This document shows, one piece after another, positions 22,011 through 34,985 of a stretch of 64,000 bases of DNA. The notes under the pieces are model-generated. The model worked only from the letters and a program-made list of their open reading frames with translations, searched no databases and had not been told where the DNA came from. Positions within the stretch are counted from its first letter, which is position 1. The number at the start of each line of letters is the position of its first letter. The stretch is from Tupaia tana. Taxonomy: Eukaryota; Chordata; Mammalia; Scandentia; Tupaiidae. The DNA is taken from NCBI GenBank assembly GCA_026018925.1, contig JAKSZU010000020.1, positions 43,121,102-43,185,101 on the forward strand, read 5' to 3'. The position numbers were made by a program, and so were the translations under genes.

Positions 22011-23344
22011 TATTATTACCTTGTATTATAAACACTTATTTTTAGACTGATTATCTTATTTTGTCCTTGTAGCTATGTGAAGTAAAATATGATAAGCACT
22101 TTACAAAAAAATAGCAGAGTGACAGAGTCCGTGGTTACGGGTTACTAAGCTGGGTGAGGTTAGGTTGTCATCTTCCAACCTCAAACAAGGGCAGTATTCA
22201 ACTCATCCCATGGGCCCTTTGGCAGATGGCCAGAAAAACTAAAATCTTCTTTCTTTATTTTTTCCACTCAGATTCCAAAATTGGGTGTCCTCAAAAGCTT
22301 CCATCCTTCATATTTAGAATTGGCCTTCACTATAACCTATGCATATCTCATTAATCCTTCCACATCTTGTTATAAAAATGAATAAACTGGAGCTAGCAAC
22401 ACCCCCCACGCTCCCACCATCACCACCGGCAGCATACGCTCTTGTCTGTTGAACTTAACCGTCTCGCTCATTGAAGATACGAGGAAGACAAAGGAAACCT
22501 TTCTCCAACACATAGGTAGGACAGTTCATGGCAAATGCAGCACAAAGTTCGATTCCCTGTGAAAGGCATCTCCGGGTCCCAGCTAATGACTTACAGTAAT
22601 AATATACTTGTTTTAAATCTGAACGCTACAAAGTTTATATGAAGAATAAAACAATCCTTTACACGGGAGTTTTGTCAGGTCACCTCTTCACGTTCAATTC
22701 TCTCTCTGAGATAAAGTCTCAACCCCGACCTCCAGTGGCTGGGACGGGGCTGGGGCTCTGTGCTCTGAGAGGCGAGGTAAGCTGTGACTGCAGTAGGACC
22801 TGCTTTCTGGCATTAGCTGGGCCTCCTTCTGAAAGCATAAACAGAGGAGCAGGGATGCGGGGAATGAATGCTTCAGCCTTGGCTTCTTCATCACTGTGCT
22901 CAGGTCACGTGACTGCCACCGAGCCCCTGCTACCCTGTGCACCTGCCATTGCCTGCCGTCAGCAGAACCATCTACGCTGCTCCTAAATGTCCCCAGCCCG
23001 GGCCTTCATTCACAGCCTCTGCCTGTCATACTGACTCGCTCACGTCTCCGATGGCCATGGCCATCCAGCCCCAAGTTCCTGGAGCAGGGTTGTGGCTGGG
23101 GTGTTGAAGCATTGCCAGGAGACTGATGCAGCTGTGGAAACCGAGGTCAGGGCTATGGGGGAGGACGGTTTTCTAGGCCATCAGAAAGACGTTTTGGGTT
23201 TTAGTCTGAAGGAAACGGGGAACTGCCGTAGGATTTTGAGTGGATGAAATGCAATATTTTAAGAGGAGGACTACTGTGGTTCGACTTACACTGTAATGGT
23301 GACACTCTGCTTGGGAATAGACGGGGTGGGAGAGAGTGGGGAAG
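22011..23344. other. Repeat-poor unique region
   Basis: No transposon or coding exon recognised. GC rises over 22690-23130; open frames there have no recognisable domain. Confidence 0.35.
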
Positions 23345-23690
23345 TGCTGGGGTTTGAATGTATGTTTCCCTCCAAAATTCCTACCTTGGAATTGAAACCC
23401 CAAAGTGATGGTATTAAGAGATGGAGCTGGTGGAAAGTGACTCGGCCATGACGGCCGTCGTGGATGGGACTGTCACTGTTATAACAGGTCTGAGGAGCCA
23501 GCTGGCCCCTTCCACCCTCTCACTGTCCAGCCCTCTGTCGTGTGAGGACTCCGTAGGAGCCACTGTCGTGGAGCAGAGGAAGAGCCCTCACCAGACTCTG
23601 AATTCGCTGCCCCTTGATCTTGGACTTCCCAGGCCCTGGGACTATAAGAAATCGGTGTCCATTAAGTTTAAGTTAACGGGCCTGTGGTGT
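23345..23690 (+). mobile_element. MaLR (MLT1-like) LTR
   Basis: 'tgctggggtttgaatgtatgtttccctccaaaattcc', 'aagtgatggtattaagagatggagc', 'gagccctcaccagactctgaattcgctg' and 'ccttgatcttggacttcccagg' appear in MLT1 order. No internal sequence. Confidence 0.75.
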
Positions 23691-25329
23691 GTGTTAGAGA
23701 ATCAGGAATGGATAAAGGGAGAGTAGGAGGCAGAGAGGGGTAGAGGCAGAGACTACTCAGAAGGTTATCTACAATAAAACTAGGGAAAGAGGATGGCGGC
23801 AGTGGAGGAGGTGAGGAGTAGTGAATGCTGGATCTCTTCTGAAGATTAAAAACAAGAGAATTTGCTGACCGACCACACAGAATGAGAGAAGAGGAGTAAA
23901 GGGCCACACTGAGGAACAACCAGAAGGGGGCTGCCCTTCCCTGAGGTGAGGGCTATGGAAGAAGGGACTGAGAGAGGGCGAGCGGGAGCCCGTTACGTGC
24001 AAGTCTGGTGTGGGATGCCTGCTAGGCCTCCCAGTGAGATTTCTATCGAGCAATCGGACACGGATATAGAATTTAAGGGAGCACTAAGGACCGATGAGCT
24101 GCATTCTGGAACCATCAGCATGTATTGTAGATAGTACGGGAAGGCATTTGCGCTAAGATTACCACGTGAATGAGTCTAGGTGGAAAAGATGACCCAGAAG
24201 GATATGCCGACATTAGAGTGAAGTAAGAAGCTAAGTTGTAAAGTAAAATCAAAGGAAGATCCTTCTCTTGCGCTGGTGCATTGGCTGACGTGCACACACT
24301 TTCGAACACTTCTCAGAGGGATTAGTCAGACTGTATGCTGCAATACAGGTGCTTACTTTCACGTTTATGCCCTACATGCCCAGCCTAGAGAAACAGGAAG
24401 CATGGAATAAAAAACTGGATTGGCTGAAAAAATGTCCTGTAGGTTTGTAATTTAACTTGCCTCCTTTTTACCTAAAATTCCTACACCTCAAGTCTTAGAA
24501 TTCAAGACAGTTATTGACAAAAATGATTCTAGTACGGCAGCATGTATATAAATCAGAACACTAAATTATAAAATAATTAGATACATTCATTAAGTTCTCT
24601 GAGGATTTAGCAGCTGCTGCAATCTGACCATTGGCCACTTTTTAAATCAAAGCTTCATTTAAGCTGACCCTAAATGATGAATGGTCAAATTTTTAGAAAC
24701 TTGTTAAATAAATTATACATATTTTTAAAAGTGCATGCAACCTAAAATAGTATAAACATATTCATGCATTCATATAAATGTGAATATTAAGAAACTATAG
24801 CTCTTAATTGATGATTTAAAATTGCAAAGTAGACATATCAGGCTATATTTCAAAATTAAAAGCTTCAAAACAAATACCATTTGGGGAGTACTGATTGGTA
24901 TCACAGAAAAAAAATCTATTTGATTAGTTCAGAGCCAATAAGTTCAATGATTCTCCTGTAACAGAGTGTAACTTATTAAAGGAGGGTATTTCTCTAATCT
25001 GTAACCTCAGCTAGTCTAGAAAAGATAACTCTGACTCTAGGTCTGGTGTGTAAGTATAAATTTTGCTTGTAGGAAGAAATAAGGAAAAAAATTAATTGAA
25101 AGAACAGTAGGTAAAATAAAGGGGAAAAAAATCCGTTGACAGAAACCTTATATTGTGTTTCAGATTAAGCTGACCAGTCAGTTAATCCATTGCCATTTAT
25201 TTACTTAGAATATTATAAAACTGATTTATTCAATTTATAGAGAGTATGGCTGATCACTTTTGAAAACAATCTGTAAGTTTTTGTGGAAATGTGTCAGATT
25301 CTTAGGTTTTCATGAGGTTGGTTTAAAGA
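23691..25329. other. Unique region, AT-rich after 24.3 kb
   Basis: No gene or repeat recognised in about 1.6 kb. Confidence 0.35.
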
Positions 25330-25770
25330 AGTGACATTGGGACTTTCCACACACCGTCACCGACCGCTCCTTGGCCTGGATGTACCCTGCCACTGCCAGC
25401 TGGGATTCTTACGCCTGACCGGGGCAGGTCTCCTCGGGTGAGCCCACACTCAGGGCTGGGAGCTCCGCTGGTACTTTTGGTACACCAGCCCTCACGCTGC
25501 GCTTTGTACATCCCAAGTTGACCCTCTTTACCAAGATACATCTCCGTAGCTTGCTCCTACCTCTTCAAGAGCTGACCGTCTGGCAGAGGAACCAAGCACC
25601 TAAAGTTACCCCTAACTGCTCTGACCTGGGAGACATGGCCTCCGGTACACGCACACCAGGGAACTGAGCATGTACTTTCTTCTGCCAGTACTACAGAACC
25701 TACTCCAATAAATAGAAAAAGCTGAATACTGCATGAGATGATTAGAAACCAACACAGACCTAGAAGAAAC

Positions 25771-26670
25771 ATGAGAAAACAAACTGGTAACTCTTCCTCA
25801 GGTGAGCGTAGTAGTCCCTCACCAACGGGGGATAGCACGGAGAAATACACAGAAATGTCAGAAAAAGAACTCCGAATCTTCATAGTGACAAAACTCAATG
25901 GGATGTAAGAGAAAACAGACAATCAGTTTCAGGAAATGAGAAAATCATTTTAGGACATGAAAGAGGAATTCTGTAAAGAAATAGATACCCTAAAAAAGAA
26001 TCAAACAGAACTTCTGAAAATGAAAGATACAATACAAGAAATTAAAGTCTCCCTAGAAAGCATTAACAACAGATTGGACCATGCCGAAGAAAGAAGTTCT
26101 GACCTGGAAGACCAAGACTCCAACATAGACCAAATAACCAAAAAGAAAGAAAAACAACCAAAAAAGGGGGGGGGAGGGACAACATATGGGAAATTTTAGA
26201 CACCATGAAGCATCCAAATACCCACATAATGAAATGGGTATTCCAGAAGAATCTGCTAAAGGTATGGGAAACCTCTTTCATGAAATGCTCTGAAAACTTT
26301 CCAAATATAGAGCAACATGGATAAATTCAGACCCAAGAAATAATGTACCCCTGGCACATCATAGCCAGATTGATGAAAAGACAAAGATAGTATTTTTAAA
26401 ATGGCAAGAGAGAAACATCAAGTTACTTACAAAGGTTATCCCATTAGGCTAACGTCAGACCTCTGAACTGAAACAATGCAGGCAAGGACAGAATAGGAAG
26501 GTGTATTCAAATCATTACCAGAAAAACAATTTCAACCAAGAATACTATATCCAACAAGATTATCCTTCAAATGGGAAGAACAAATGAGAGTATTCTCAGA
26601 TAAACAAAAACTGAAAGAATTCGCCAATAATAGACCAGCTCTACAGGAAGTAAGTACTAAGGAGTGAATT
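25771..26670 (+). pseudogene. L1 ORF1 relic (RNA-binding chaperone)
   Basis: In an active element this would encode the trimeric RNA-binding ORF1 protein that packages L1 RNA. The frame opens at 25771 but has TAA at codon 46 (25906-25908). A second piece, 25957-26196, shows the coiled-coil region (MKDTIQEIKVSLESINNRLD), followed by a frameshift in a poly(G) run at 26167. The C-terminal portion (YKGYP-like, then NFNQEYYIQ-like) lies in other frames up to about 26670. Confidence 0.85.
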
Positions 26671-26727
26671 GTATCAGGAAAACTAGAGACAAAAACAGAA
26701 ACAGGAGAACAAAAAACAACTGAGAAA

Positions 26728-29700
26728 ATGGCTAACAAAATGACAGGAATAAATCCACAAATATCAATAATAAAATTGAATGTTAGTGGGTTAACTTATA
26801 CCATTAAAAGACACAGACTGGCTGAACGGATACAAAAATAGAAGCCATCTATATGCTGCTTACAAGAAACACCTCACAGATAAGGACATACGTAGACTGA
26901 AAGTGCACGGCTGGAGAAAGACAGTCCATGCAAATGGAAACCAAAAAAAGGCTGGAATTGCGACACTGATAGCAGACAAAAGAGACTCTCAGATGAAAGA
27001 CGTAAGAAGAGACAAAGGACTTGTTCACCAAGAAGATAGAACACTCGTAAAGATCTAGGCACCGAACACTGGAGCACTAAATACATTAAAGAGAGACTAT
27101 AAAATCTCAGGGGAGAGGTAGATTGCAACACAATTGCAGGTGATCCCAACATCCCACGGACTTCGTCTGGACAAAAAGTAAACAAAAAGATACAAAATCT
27201 AAATAATACCATACATGAAATGAATTTGACAGACATCTACAGAGTATTTCACCCAACTACCACAAAATATATATTTTCCTCATCCCCACATAGAACATTT
27301 TCAAAGATTGACCCCATGATAGGACAAAAAACAAGCCTTTACATATTCAAAGTTATAGAACCTATATCTGGCATCTTTTCAGACCACAATGGAGTCAAAC
27401 TTGAAACCAGCTACAGAAAGAGCCCTTGAAAATTCACAAACACATGGAAACTAAACATCTCACTCCTGAATGACTTTACAACTATAGAAGAAATTAAGAC
27501 TGAAATCAAAAGATTCATTGAAACCAGCGATAATGAACAAATAAGTGTTTATAACCTATGGAACACAGCAAAAGCAGTCATAAGAGGGAAGTTCATAGCA
27601 ATTAGTGCACATAAGAAAATAAATAAATAAATAAACAACCTAACAACACATCTCAGGGAACTGGAAAGACAACAACAACAACAACAAACAAAAACATTCC
27701 AGAAGAAAATAAAGAATAAAGATTTGAGCAGAAATAAATGAAATAGAGAATGAAAGAACTAGCCAGAAAATAAACCCAAAAGCTGGCTCTGTGAGAAGAT
27801 AAACAAAATTGACACATCGTTAACTAGATTAATCAAGAAGAACAGATAAAGGAACCAAATAAATCAAATCAGCAAGGAAACAGGTGTTACTGCAACAGAT
27901 ATAATAGAAATACAAAATATCATCGGAGAATGCTATAAGCAACTATATACCAACAAACAAAAAATCTAGATGAGATGGACAAATTTCTGGACATGAATAA
28001 CTTACCAAGATTGAACTGGGAAGAAATGGAAATTCTGAATGGACACATAGCAAGAGGTTGAATCAGCAATAAGTAGTCTCCCAACAATGAAGAGCCCAGG
28101 TCCCAAGGGCTTTAATTCTGAATTCTACAAAATCTTTAAAGAAGACATTTGAAAGGAAGGACCCCTCCTGAATTCATTCTATGACACCTCCATCATCTTA
28201 ATTCCAAAACCAGATAAGGGCATGACAAAAAAAGAAAACTTCAGGCCCATATCCCTGATAAATACAGATGCAAAATTCTCAACAAGATACTAGCAAATCA
28301 TATTCAACAACATGTTAAAAAGATTATATACATCATGACCAAGTAGGTTTTATTTCAGTTCAGTTTATGCAAAACAATAAATCTAATACATCACATTAAC
28401 AAAAGGAAAGGTAAAAACCATATGAACATATCAATTGATGCAGAAAAAGCCTTCAATAAAATACTACATCCCTTCCTGATTAGGACTCTCAGCAAAATCG
28501 GCACAGAAGAGACATTCCTCGACACAATAAAAGTCATCGGTAAAAATACCGTAACTAACATACTCAATGTGAAACACCATGCTAAAAACTAAAAACTGGA
28601 ACAAGACAAGGTGGCCCACTTTCTCCACTCCCTTTTAACACAGTGCTGGAAGTTCTAGCCAATGCAATTAGACAAGAGAGTCAAATAAAAGGCATTCAAA
28701 TGGGAAAAGAGGAAGTGAAGTTATCTCTATGTGCAGATGATGTGATGTTATACACAGAAAATCCAAAAGAATCCACAAAAGAATTCCTGGAAGTGATAAA
28801 CGAATATAGTAAAGTGGCAGGATACAAAATCAACCTACCAAAATCTATAGCATTTTTATGGACCAACAATGGACAAACTGAGACAGAATTAAAGAAAGAA
28901 ATTTCATTTACAATAGCCACAAAATCAGTAAGATATCTAGGAGTAAATCTTATCAAAGACATCAAAGATCTCTACAAGGAAAACTATGAAACACTAGAAA
29001 AAAGAAATTTTAAATGATACAAAAAAAGTGGAAAAACATTACCACGTTCCTATATTGGAGGAATTAATATAATCAAGATGTCAATCCTATCCATATTAAT
29101 CTACAAATTTAATGCAATACCAATCAAACTACCAGAGATAGTTCTCACAGAAATAGAAAAAAAAAAAACAATCACAAAATTTGTCTGGAAGCATAAAAGG
29201 CCCCGTATTGCCAAAGCAATACTGTGCAAGGGGAATAAAGTAGGAGGCATCTCACTTCCTGACCTCAAGACATATTACAAAACTGTGATAATTAAAACAG
29301 CATGGTATCGGCACAAAAACAGACAGGTAGACCAATGGAACAGGATTGAGAACCCCCAAATAAGTCCCAAAACAGACACCCAACTGATTCTTAACAACGG
29401 GCACAAGAAAACTCAGTGGGAAAAGAAAATCTCTTCAGCAAATGGAGCTGGAAGAATTGGATACCCACCTGCAGAAGAATGAAACTGGACCCTGATCTCT
29501 CACCATGAACAAAAATTAACTCAAATGGATCAAGGATCTAAACATAAAACCTCAAACTATAAAAATACTGGTGCAAAACAGGAAAAACTCTTGGAGACTT
29601 TGGAGTAGGCGAAGACTTCCAAAGCACAAGCAATAGTCCCCAAAATAGACAAATGGGACTATATTAGCCTGAGAAGTTTCTGCACAGCCAGAGAAACAAT

Positions 29701-29804
29701 GGGTAGAGTGAGATACAACCCTCAGAGTGGGAGAACATATCTGCAAACTATACCTCAGATAAGGGACACATAACCAGAATATACAGGGAACTAGAGCAGC
29801 TTAT

Positions 29805-29838
<34 letters not shown>

Positions 29839-30400
29839 ATCCAATTAAAAGAGGAGGAAATGAATTGAACAAAGAAGACATACGAGTGGCCCAAAAGCAT
29901 ATGAAAATGTGCTCTACATCTCTTATCATAAGGGAAATGCAAATCAAAACCACAGTGAGATATCACTTAATCCCAGTCAGAATGATCAAAATTTTTAAAA
30001 ATAAATAATGACAAGTGTTGGCGAGGCTGTGGTGAAAAGGGAGCAAATTAGTACAATCACTTTGGAGAACGATATGGAGAGTCCTTAGAAAGGTACAAAT
30101 AGAACTACCATATGACCCAGTAATTCTACTCTTTGGTATTTGCCCAAAGGATAGAAAACCCTTCCGTCAGAAAAGCATTTGCAGATGCATATTTATTGCA
30201 GCATTATTTACAATTGCTAGGACATGGAACCAATCCAAATGTCCAAAAATAGATAACTGACTTGAGAAAAATGTGGTATATGTACTCTGTGGAATACTAC
30301 TCAGTCATAAAAAATGACATTTGATAAATGACAAGTGGATAAATATGAAAGACATAATGCTAAGCAAAGGAAGCCAGACTATGAAAGTCAAGACTGTATG
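26728..30400 (+). pseudogene. L1 ORF2 relic (endonuclease-reverse transcriptase)
   Basis: The ORF starts at ATG 26728, shortly after ORF1. The N-terminal endonuclease region is already broken by a stop near 26840. The reverse-transcriptase core is readable at 28643-29017, where the catalytic motif reads CADD (28730-28741) instead of the usual FADD, a TTT-to-TGT change; both aspartates remain. The C-terminal region is readable at 29078-29482 ([33 protein letters not shown]). Multiple frameshifts make it a dead copy. Confidence 0.9.
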
Positions 30401-30740
30401 TCCCCACTCAGTATACACCAGTTGTCTATGCAGCAGAACCTGAAAGTTTGGAAGGTATAGAAGCAGGGAGGGCAAGGGTAGGTACTAGCGAAAGTAAGGA
30501 CGGGAGGATATGGGGTCAGTGATGGAGGGAGGGGAACCGGGGAAGAAAATAAAGAGTATGTGTAATTGACAAAAAAAAAAAAAAGAAAAGAAAAGGAAAA
30601 GCTGTTTGCCAATGATAATATATATAATATGTCTTTATCTTGACAGATATGCATGGTATTTGTGCCGGAAAAAAACGTTGCACAGTGTAAAAACAACTGT
30701 GATTAAATGTAAATTTAAAAATAAATAAATTTTAAAAACA

Positions 30741-31399
30741 AAAATGTGAAGGTATACTTAGAAAACAGATTGAAAGTCTAAATGGATTAAATGAGACCAA
30801 GTGAAAACTGTTGTGAGCATTTCTCTCCACCTACAAACCTTCCTGAGTCTGCAGGCTCTAAAGCACACCGACGCGGGCAGGGCTGCATGTGCATTTTTAG
30901 CACAAGCGTTCACTCATGATGTCACAGGATCTGAGCGGAGATTCCAACTGAACGATTTTCTCCCTGGAGTTTACCCAGGCTCCAGAAAGCCCCAGGAGCG
31001 ACCAGCACAAACACTGTGACCGTTCTTACCCTGACTGGGACTCCAGCAGCTGCGCTGTTTGCATGATATGCAAATGGGCACATCATTGGAGGAAGAAAGG
31101 ATGAATGCTCTGGCACTTGCAGGGCAAACACTAACTGCTATGGGAAAGGGGCCAGCAAAAGAGAAACCAGACAGAAGCGAGTGGGTGGTGAGGGGCAGGG
31201 CGAGAAACATCTTCCAAAAAGGAAAATGCAGAAGGCAGACACTGCTTGCTGGGAACCGCTCAGCGCTCTCAGCCTCAGTAAACAACAGATGGGCGAGAGC
31301 CCGCCGTCTCCTGCAGGAATGGCAGACCTGCTTTCTGGCCGGTTCCTTCCTCTGGGTCGAATGCATGCTGCACATTGTATGTGAAGTTTACTTAGAGGT
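30741..31399. other. Unique sequence
   Basis: No recognisable repeat. The frame at 31059-31523 is open for 154 codons but has no recognisable domain and runs into a MIR. Confidence 0.35.
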
Positions 31400-31640
31400 A
31401 CAGAGGGAATGTATTAGCTGGAAGAGCACAGGCTCTGGGGTTCAGAGGGGAGAGAGCGGTAGGGAAGAGAGTTCATCAGGAGGCAGGGACCTGGCCGTGA
31501 ATCTCAGTTCTACAGCTGATTAGGTACAGACGTTGGTGAGATTCCCCATCTCTCTGTCTCCGTTTCTGTATCTGTAAAATGGACTCAATAGTACTATCTT
31601 GTCTAAATCTTATGCAAGACTTAATAGATCTTCTTTATGT
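31400..31640 (+). repeat. MIR SINE
   Basis: 'tagctggaagagcacaggctctgggg...', 'gtgaatctcagttctaca...' and 'ccatctctctgtctccgtttctgtatctgtaaaatgg' lie in forward MIR order, with an internal purine-rich insertion. Confidence 0.8.
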
Positions 31641-31828
31641 AATATGCCTCCTACCAACATGGCAGTAACTAGTTAATAACAGACCCAGGACTTGAATTCA
31701 GGCTCTCTGACGTCCAAGGGCCACAGTCCCTGGGAATGTGGATCTAGAGATTATGAGGACTGCAAAGAAGTAACCCCGTGACCTTACCCTTTCCCCAAAG
31801 TTGCTCAGTTCAAGAAGGGCTGCGTACC

Positions 31829-32116
31829 ATGGGACCAGCAGTTAGCATAATGGCTGTCGCTGGACTCCCATGTAGTCAACCGCGGTTCACGTCCTGGACC
31901 CGGTGTCTTAAAACTCACACCGGGTGCGTGTGCATGTGTGCCCAAGATCCTGAGAGGAGAATGGAAGAGAAGGGATTGCGGCGTGGCCATGCCCCCTGGG
32001 GGGTGATTTCTCACTTTCGGTCTCTGTGTCTCTCTCTGTCTGTCTGCTCTCTCTGTCTGTCTGGGAAGCCCACGTGCCCTATAACGAAATCCTCTCAAAA
32101 AAAAAAAAAAAAAAAA
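31829..32116 (+). repeat. Family A SINE, young
   Basis: Complete: head gggaccagcagttagcataatgg, body with ccccctggggggtg, pyrimidine tract, A-tail of about 20. The duplication aagaagggctgcgtacc (31812-31828) and aagaagggccacgtacc (about 32117-32132) has two mismatches. Tail-to-tail with the SINE at 32167. Confidence 0.95.
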
Positions 32117-32166
32117 AGAAGGGCCACGTACCTGATTCACAAGCACCTCTGTGTCCGAGCACATTC

Positions 32167-32427
32167 TTTTTTTTTTTGAGAGGTTTCACTATGGGGCGCA
32201 TGCGCTCACCAGACAGACAGAGAGACACAGAGAGACAAAAAGCGAGAAATCACCCCCCTGGGGGGATGGCCACACCACAATCCCTTCTCCTCCATTTTCC
32301 TCTGGGGATCTTGGGCACGCACACACACGTGCCCGGTATGAGTTTAAGCCACTGGGTCCGGGACTTGAACTGCAGTCGACTACATGGGAGTCCAGAGACA
32401 TAGCCATTACACCAACTGCTGGCCCCT
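32167..32427 (-). repeat. Family A SINE, young
   Basis: Poly(T) at 32167-32178, complete body, head ending aactgctggcccc. Opposite in orientation to the copy 50 bp upstream. Confidence 0.95.
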
Positions 32428-32609
32428 GTCTGTACACTTGTTTTTATAGCCCTGAATAGTACATTTTTAGTTTTACAAGCTTTTATAATTTAAATAATAG
32501 ATTTGTACTGTGTGTATCTTTGTGAGAGAAGTTTTTGGCTCAACATTAGGTTTGGAAAGTCATGTTACAGATCATCTACTTTGAACCAATTTCCTGTTGA
32601 TGTACAGCT

Positions 32610-32612
<3 letters not shown>

Positions 32613-32642
<30 letters not shown>
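32613..32642. repeat. (TG)n microsatellite
   Basis: About 15 TG units. Confidence 0.95.
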
Positions 32643-32644
<2 letters not shown>

Positions 32645-32884
32645 GTGTGTCCCCGTTACAAATTATACTGCTACAAGCACTCTTGCACATGTCTCCTATC
32701 TGAGCTACTCTCCGATGCTTGCCTGGAGTAGGATTGCTGAATCACAAAGTTTTTTTCCCCCATCAGCCACAGTTTTAGACTCCAAGCACACACTCATGGA
32801 GAACAGTAAGTAAAAGTTTTTGCCTTCCTGTGTTTATATTCTAGTGGGGAAACAGGTAACAAAATACGTACATCCGCTGCATAT

Positions 32885-33075
32885 GTTGGAAGGTGAATGT
32901 GGAGACAGATGAGGCAGGGATGGGAAGATAGGGATTCGGGCAGGTTCTACTCTCTTCCATCCTTGGAACTTTGGGCACACATGCACAAGAACTGGGTGTG
33001 GTTTTTAAGCTGCAGGGCCAGGACGTGGACTGTGGTGGGCCATGTGGGTCTCGCTCTCTTAACCAGAAGGCTACA
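32885..33075 (-). repeat. Family A SINE, old partial copy
   Basis: Matching blocks: 'tctcttccatccttggaactttgggcacacatgcac', 'taagctgcagggccaggacgtgga', 'gggccatgtgggtctcgc' and 'ttaaccagaaggctac'. The GA-rich tail end is degraded. Confidence 0.6.
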
Positions 33076-33429
33076 GAACAGTTCAATTATTGCAACTGTT
33101 TAAAAATTCAAGAACTCTTGTGGAGCAAGTCTGTTTACCTTATTCTTTTCTTCTGAGAACCTTGGGTATCCCGGATCTGTACTTTCTATATTATTCAGTT
33201 TGATAAATTCCACTGGGAAAAAAATTGGAATTTTTATCAGAATTTCTAGAAATCAGAATTTACAAATCAAATTTGGGAGAAAACCCTTGAAAACTGGAGT
33301 CTTCCTACATATAAACCTAATATATTTTTCCATGTCTTTTAACTAAGTCATAGTTTTCTGTTTGTAAAAGTCTGGCATACCAGAAATTATTTTGAGTTTA
33401 TCTGTATTTTCTAATGTAATTGTCAATGA

Positions 33430-33790
33430 TATTTTTAAGTTATATTTCAACTGTTGGCACTTGTTTATAGAAATATAATTTTAGATTGGTTTGTAGCTAC
33501 CAAAATGGGTGTTGAATCTGGTTTTTCTGATTTATCTATAGATTCATCTGGATTTTCTACTAGACAGTCATATCATCTGCAGATACGAGTTTTGTTTCAT
33601 CCTTTCCATTCTCAATGCACTATGTATTTTTCCACACAGGTTATAATCATCAGTGTAATTTAACTATATAATCCATACAATTCTAGGTTCAGTAACCACT
33701 TTCTAAGTTTTGTTATTGTCTGACATTTTCCTTCTACTTTATAACCTCATGGATTTTATTATTGTTGTTTCTAAAGTCAGTGTTTGCTTC
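33430..33790 (-). mobile_element. Old LINE-1 ORF2 fragment
   Basis: In antisense, 'ttggtttgtagctacc', 'gattcatctggattttctac' and 'cagtcatatcatctgcagata' follow the reverse-transcriptase part of ancient L1 ORF2. Highly diverged. Confidence 0.6.
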
Positions 33791-33884
33791 AATCTATTAT
33801 TTACCACTTCTTAAAAATCCTTGCTCATGGCATAGCAAATTTTTCACCTGGGAAATGTCCTCCTGCCTGAGGTATGTTCTTTTT

Positions 33885-34985
33885 TATTTTTTTTTAATCA
33901 TTTATTTTTTTATTATCATCATAATCTTGTTTATATTACATTGGATTGCATATAACTTTACAGTGTATTAGATTACTTTTCCAAAAGGGAATGCCATGCA
34001 TGTCAGTCAATACAGAGACATTTATCTCCCCACTTCATCATTCAATATCTTTTCAATGTTTTTCCCAATCATTATTATTATTATTACTTTTTTTTGAGAG
34101 GTTTTTGCTATAGGGCACGTGCGCTTGCCAGCCAGACAGAGAGAGACATAGAGACAGAAAGCGAGAAATCACCCCCCAGGGGGGATGGTCACGCCGCAAT
34201 CCCTTCTCCTCCTTTCTCCTCTCGGGATCTTGGGCATGCACGCACACGCGCCCGGTGTGAGTTTTAAGCCACCGGGTCCGGGACGCGAACCGTGGTCGAC
34301 TACGTGAGAGTCCAGCGACATAGCCATTACGCTAACTGCTGGTTCCCTTATTACATTTCTTTAAACAGTCAATCACTATTTCTCATTTTGCTTGTAAAAA
34401 GACTTTACCCATTATGAAATACTTAGACCAATCCAGTTGAGAATACTATACACGTCATCATCAACAGTTAATAAGCCATATCTGTTTCTCACTAACGTCC
34501 TGCCTCTCTATTTGTTCTCTTGCTATCTTTCTCTATCCTCTTCTCTTCATCCCCCGCCCCATTCCACACTGTCTTATCCTCGTTAAGTACCTTCACTGCT
34601 TTTATATCCTCCAATTTTTCACTCTCTACCATAGAGTGCAGATAGTCGGTATATATTAAATGGATACATACAATATCTTTCTTTCATAGCCTGTTTTACT
34701 TCACTCAGCAATAGATCCTCCATCTGACCACTTTCTATCAAATGCCAAGGTATTGTTATTTTTTATGGCTGAGTAGTATTCCATAGAGTATATGTGCCAC
34801 ACTTTTCCAATCCATTCATCAGTTTGTGGACATTTAAGTTGGTTCCACGTCTTGGCAATTGTGAATAATGCTTCAATAAACATTGATGTGCAAGCACTTT
34901 TCCGACTGAGCGTTCTCCTGTCCTTTGGGTAGATACCCAGAAGTGGGATTGCCGGATCAAATAGATGTGAAACTCACAGAATATG
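33885..34985 (-). mobile_element. LINE-1 3' end (ORF2 C-terminus and 3' UTR)
   Basis: The tail is poly(T)-rich at 33885-33912. The 3' UTR runs to about 34640, then ORF2: 'ctgagtagtattccatagag', 'cattcatcagtttgtggacatttaagttggttccac', ending 'gggtagatacccagaagtgggattgccggatc'. It is 5'-truncated near 34985. A family A SINE is inserted at 34088-34347. Confidence 0.9.
34088..34347 (-). repeat. Family A SINE nested in L1 3' UTR, young
   Basis: Complete, CpG-rich copy: head ending aactgctggttccc, intact ccccccaggggggatgg palindrome. The flanks attattac and ttattac form a short duplication. Confidence 0.95.

Larger units (their letters stand above)
25330..30735 (+). mobile_element. LINE-1, nearly full length, inactive
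   Basis: The element runs in order: 5' UTR (about 25330-25770, GC-rich start), ORF1 relic, ORF2 relic, 3' UTR and A-rich tails (30568-30600 and 30715-30740). At about 5.4 kb it is the most complete L1 here. An internal A-run of about 29 bases (29807-29835) replaces coding sequence. Many stops and frameshifts prevent activity. No clear target-site duplication was found, so the 5' boundary is approximate. Confidence 0.9.

Noticed and set aside
26728..30400. Active L1 ORF2
   Set aside because: Many stops and frameshifts, and a long A-run replaces coding sequence at 29807.
31059..31523. 154-codon open frame
   Set aside because: It has no recognisable domain and runs into a MIR and purine-rich sequence, so chance is the simpler explanation.
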